Source: Sphingobium sp. CECT 9361
GTDB lineage: Bacteria > Pseudomonadota > Alphaproteobacteria > Sphingomonadales > Sphingomonadaceae
Assembly: GCF_918741285.1 (NCBI RefSeq)
Contig: NZ_CAKKNC010000001.1
Span: forward strand, 248,001 to 312,000
Reading direction: 5' to 3'
DNA length: 64,000 nucleotides
The notes below the pieces were generated by a model. The model saw only the letters and a list, made by a program, of their open reading frames with translations, ran no database searches and was not told where the DNA came from. This document shows positions 63,668 through 64,000 of the stretch, piece after piece; positions within the stretch are counted from its first letter, which is position 1, and every line of letters starts with the position of its first letter. Made by a program: the position numbers and the translations under genes.

Positions 63668-64000
63668 TTACTCTTCGCCCATCCGCAATGCGGCGATGAA
63701 GGCTTCCTGCGGGATCTGCACGCTGCCATATTCGCGCATCCGCTTCTTGCCTTCCTTCTGCTTGTCGAGCAGCTTTTTCTTGCGGCTGATGTCACCACCA
63801 TAGCATTTGGCGGTCACGTCCTTGCGCATCGCCGCAATCGTCTCGCGCGCGATCACCTTGCCGCCGATGGCTGCCTGAATCGGGATCTTGAACAGGTGGC
63901 GGGGGATCAGGTCTTTCAGCCGTTCGCACATGCCGCGTCCGCGCGTTTCTGCCGTGCCGCGATGCACGATCATGCTCAGCGCATCGACTGGCTCGGCATT
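63668..64000 (-). CDS. lepA: Elongation factor 4 (LepA), C-terminal part cut by window edge
   Basis: Last 110 residues of LepA, a ribosomal back-translocase/elongation GTPase. Diagnostic blocks: [51 protein letters not shown] and [20 protein letters not shown]. The GTPase domains lie outside the window. It ends with a TAA-type stop at 63668, about 150 bases upstream of the DUF3833 gene start. Confidence 0.96.
   Translation of the reverse strand, partial: NAEPVDALSMIVHRGTAETRGRGMCERLKDLIPRHLFKIPIQAAIGGKVIARETIAAMRKDVTAKCYGGDISRKKKLLDKQKEGKKRMREYGSVQIPQEAFIAALRMGEE

Noticed and set aside
1..64000. CRISPR array, prophage or intact insertion sequence
   Set aside because: No regularly spaced direct repeats, no phage structural or integrase genes, and no complete transposase with terminal repeats were seen.

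Overview
The window looks like chromosome of a sphingomonad alphaproteobacterium (family Sphingomonadaceae). The GC content is high. There are SciP and TorF-type porin genes, many alphaproteobacterial housekeeping genes (fabI, aroC, murA, dnaN, typA, lepA, rlmN, rlmE, mnmA, gluQ) and short intergenic inverted repeats of a kind common in this group. The genus is not resolved. There is no rRNA, CRISPR array, prophage or intact insertion sequence. The only recognisable RNA gene is tRNA-Gln(CUG).

Layout. 1-4350: dctA (cut by the left edge) divergent from dctB-dctD, a dicarboxylate uptake module whose DctD lacks the GAFTGA loop. 4500-8670: PHB-depolymerase-like esterase, then a tight trio of M48/TPR protease, DsbA-like oxidoreductase and outer-membrane protein. 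8670-10480: ppx-rlmE. 10700-15230: tRNA-Gln, small outer-membrane protein, transposase remnant, chemoreceptor, outer-membrane barrel. 15340-17520: TelA, an XpaC-like protein and a 48-residue membrane protein. 17740-25150: typA, cfa, a molybdopterin oxidoreductase with its cytochrome b, rlmN with an overlapping hypothetical gene, IalB-like protein. 25300-28190: dnaN, a GFA-family protein and a second dicarboxylate symporter. 28190-29670: a gene-poor stretch, partly AT-richer, with several hairpins and one small gene.

29670-35400: a putative periplasmic protein with a TorF-like porin, then on the minus strand a six-gene cluster dnaJ-like, yihY, fabI, DUF4160, DUF2442, aroC. The DUF pair sits inside otherwise housekeeping genes with start/stop overlaps. 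35550-41430: pdxH, cation diffusion facilitator, PhzF-like, serine hydrolase, mnmA and three hypothetical genes. 41550-48460: sciP, GlsB-like protein, RND efflux pair and DUF445 protein. 48550-52700: a single-domain response regulator whose 3' end overlaps that of a convergent HWE kinase, then murA and a Crp/Fnr regulator. 52700-58350: HNH nuclease, gluQ, twin-TM protein, corrinoid adenosyltransferase, egtB-egtD (ergothioneine) and a hydroxyacyl-CoA dehydrogenase. 58480-64000: CorC/HlyC-type protein, OmpA-family lipoprotein, PhoX phosphatase, DUF3833 protein and the C-terminal part of lepA.

Most of the window is ordinary core genome. The parts most worth a second look are the GAFTGA-less DctD, the DUF4160/DUF2442 pair embedded between fabI and aroC, the TelA/XpaC/small-membrane-protein cluster, the antisense-overlapping response regulator and kinase, and the gene-poor segment near 28.5-29.7 kb.
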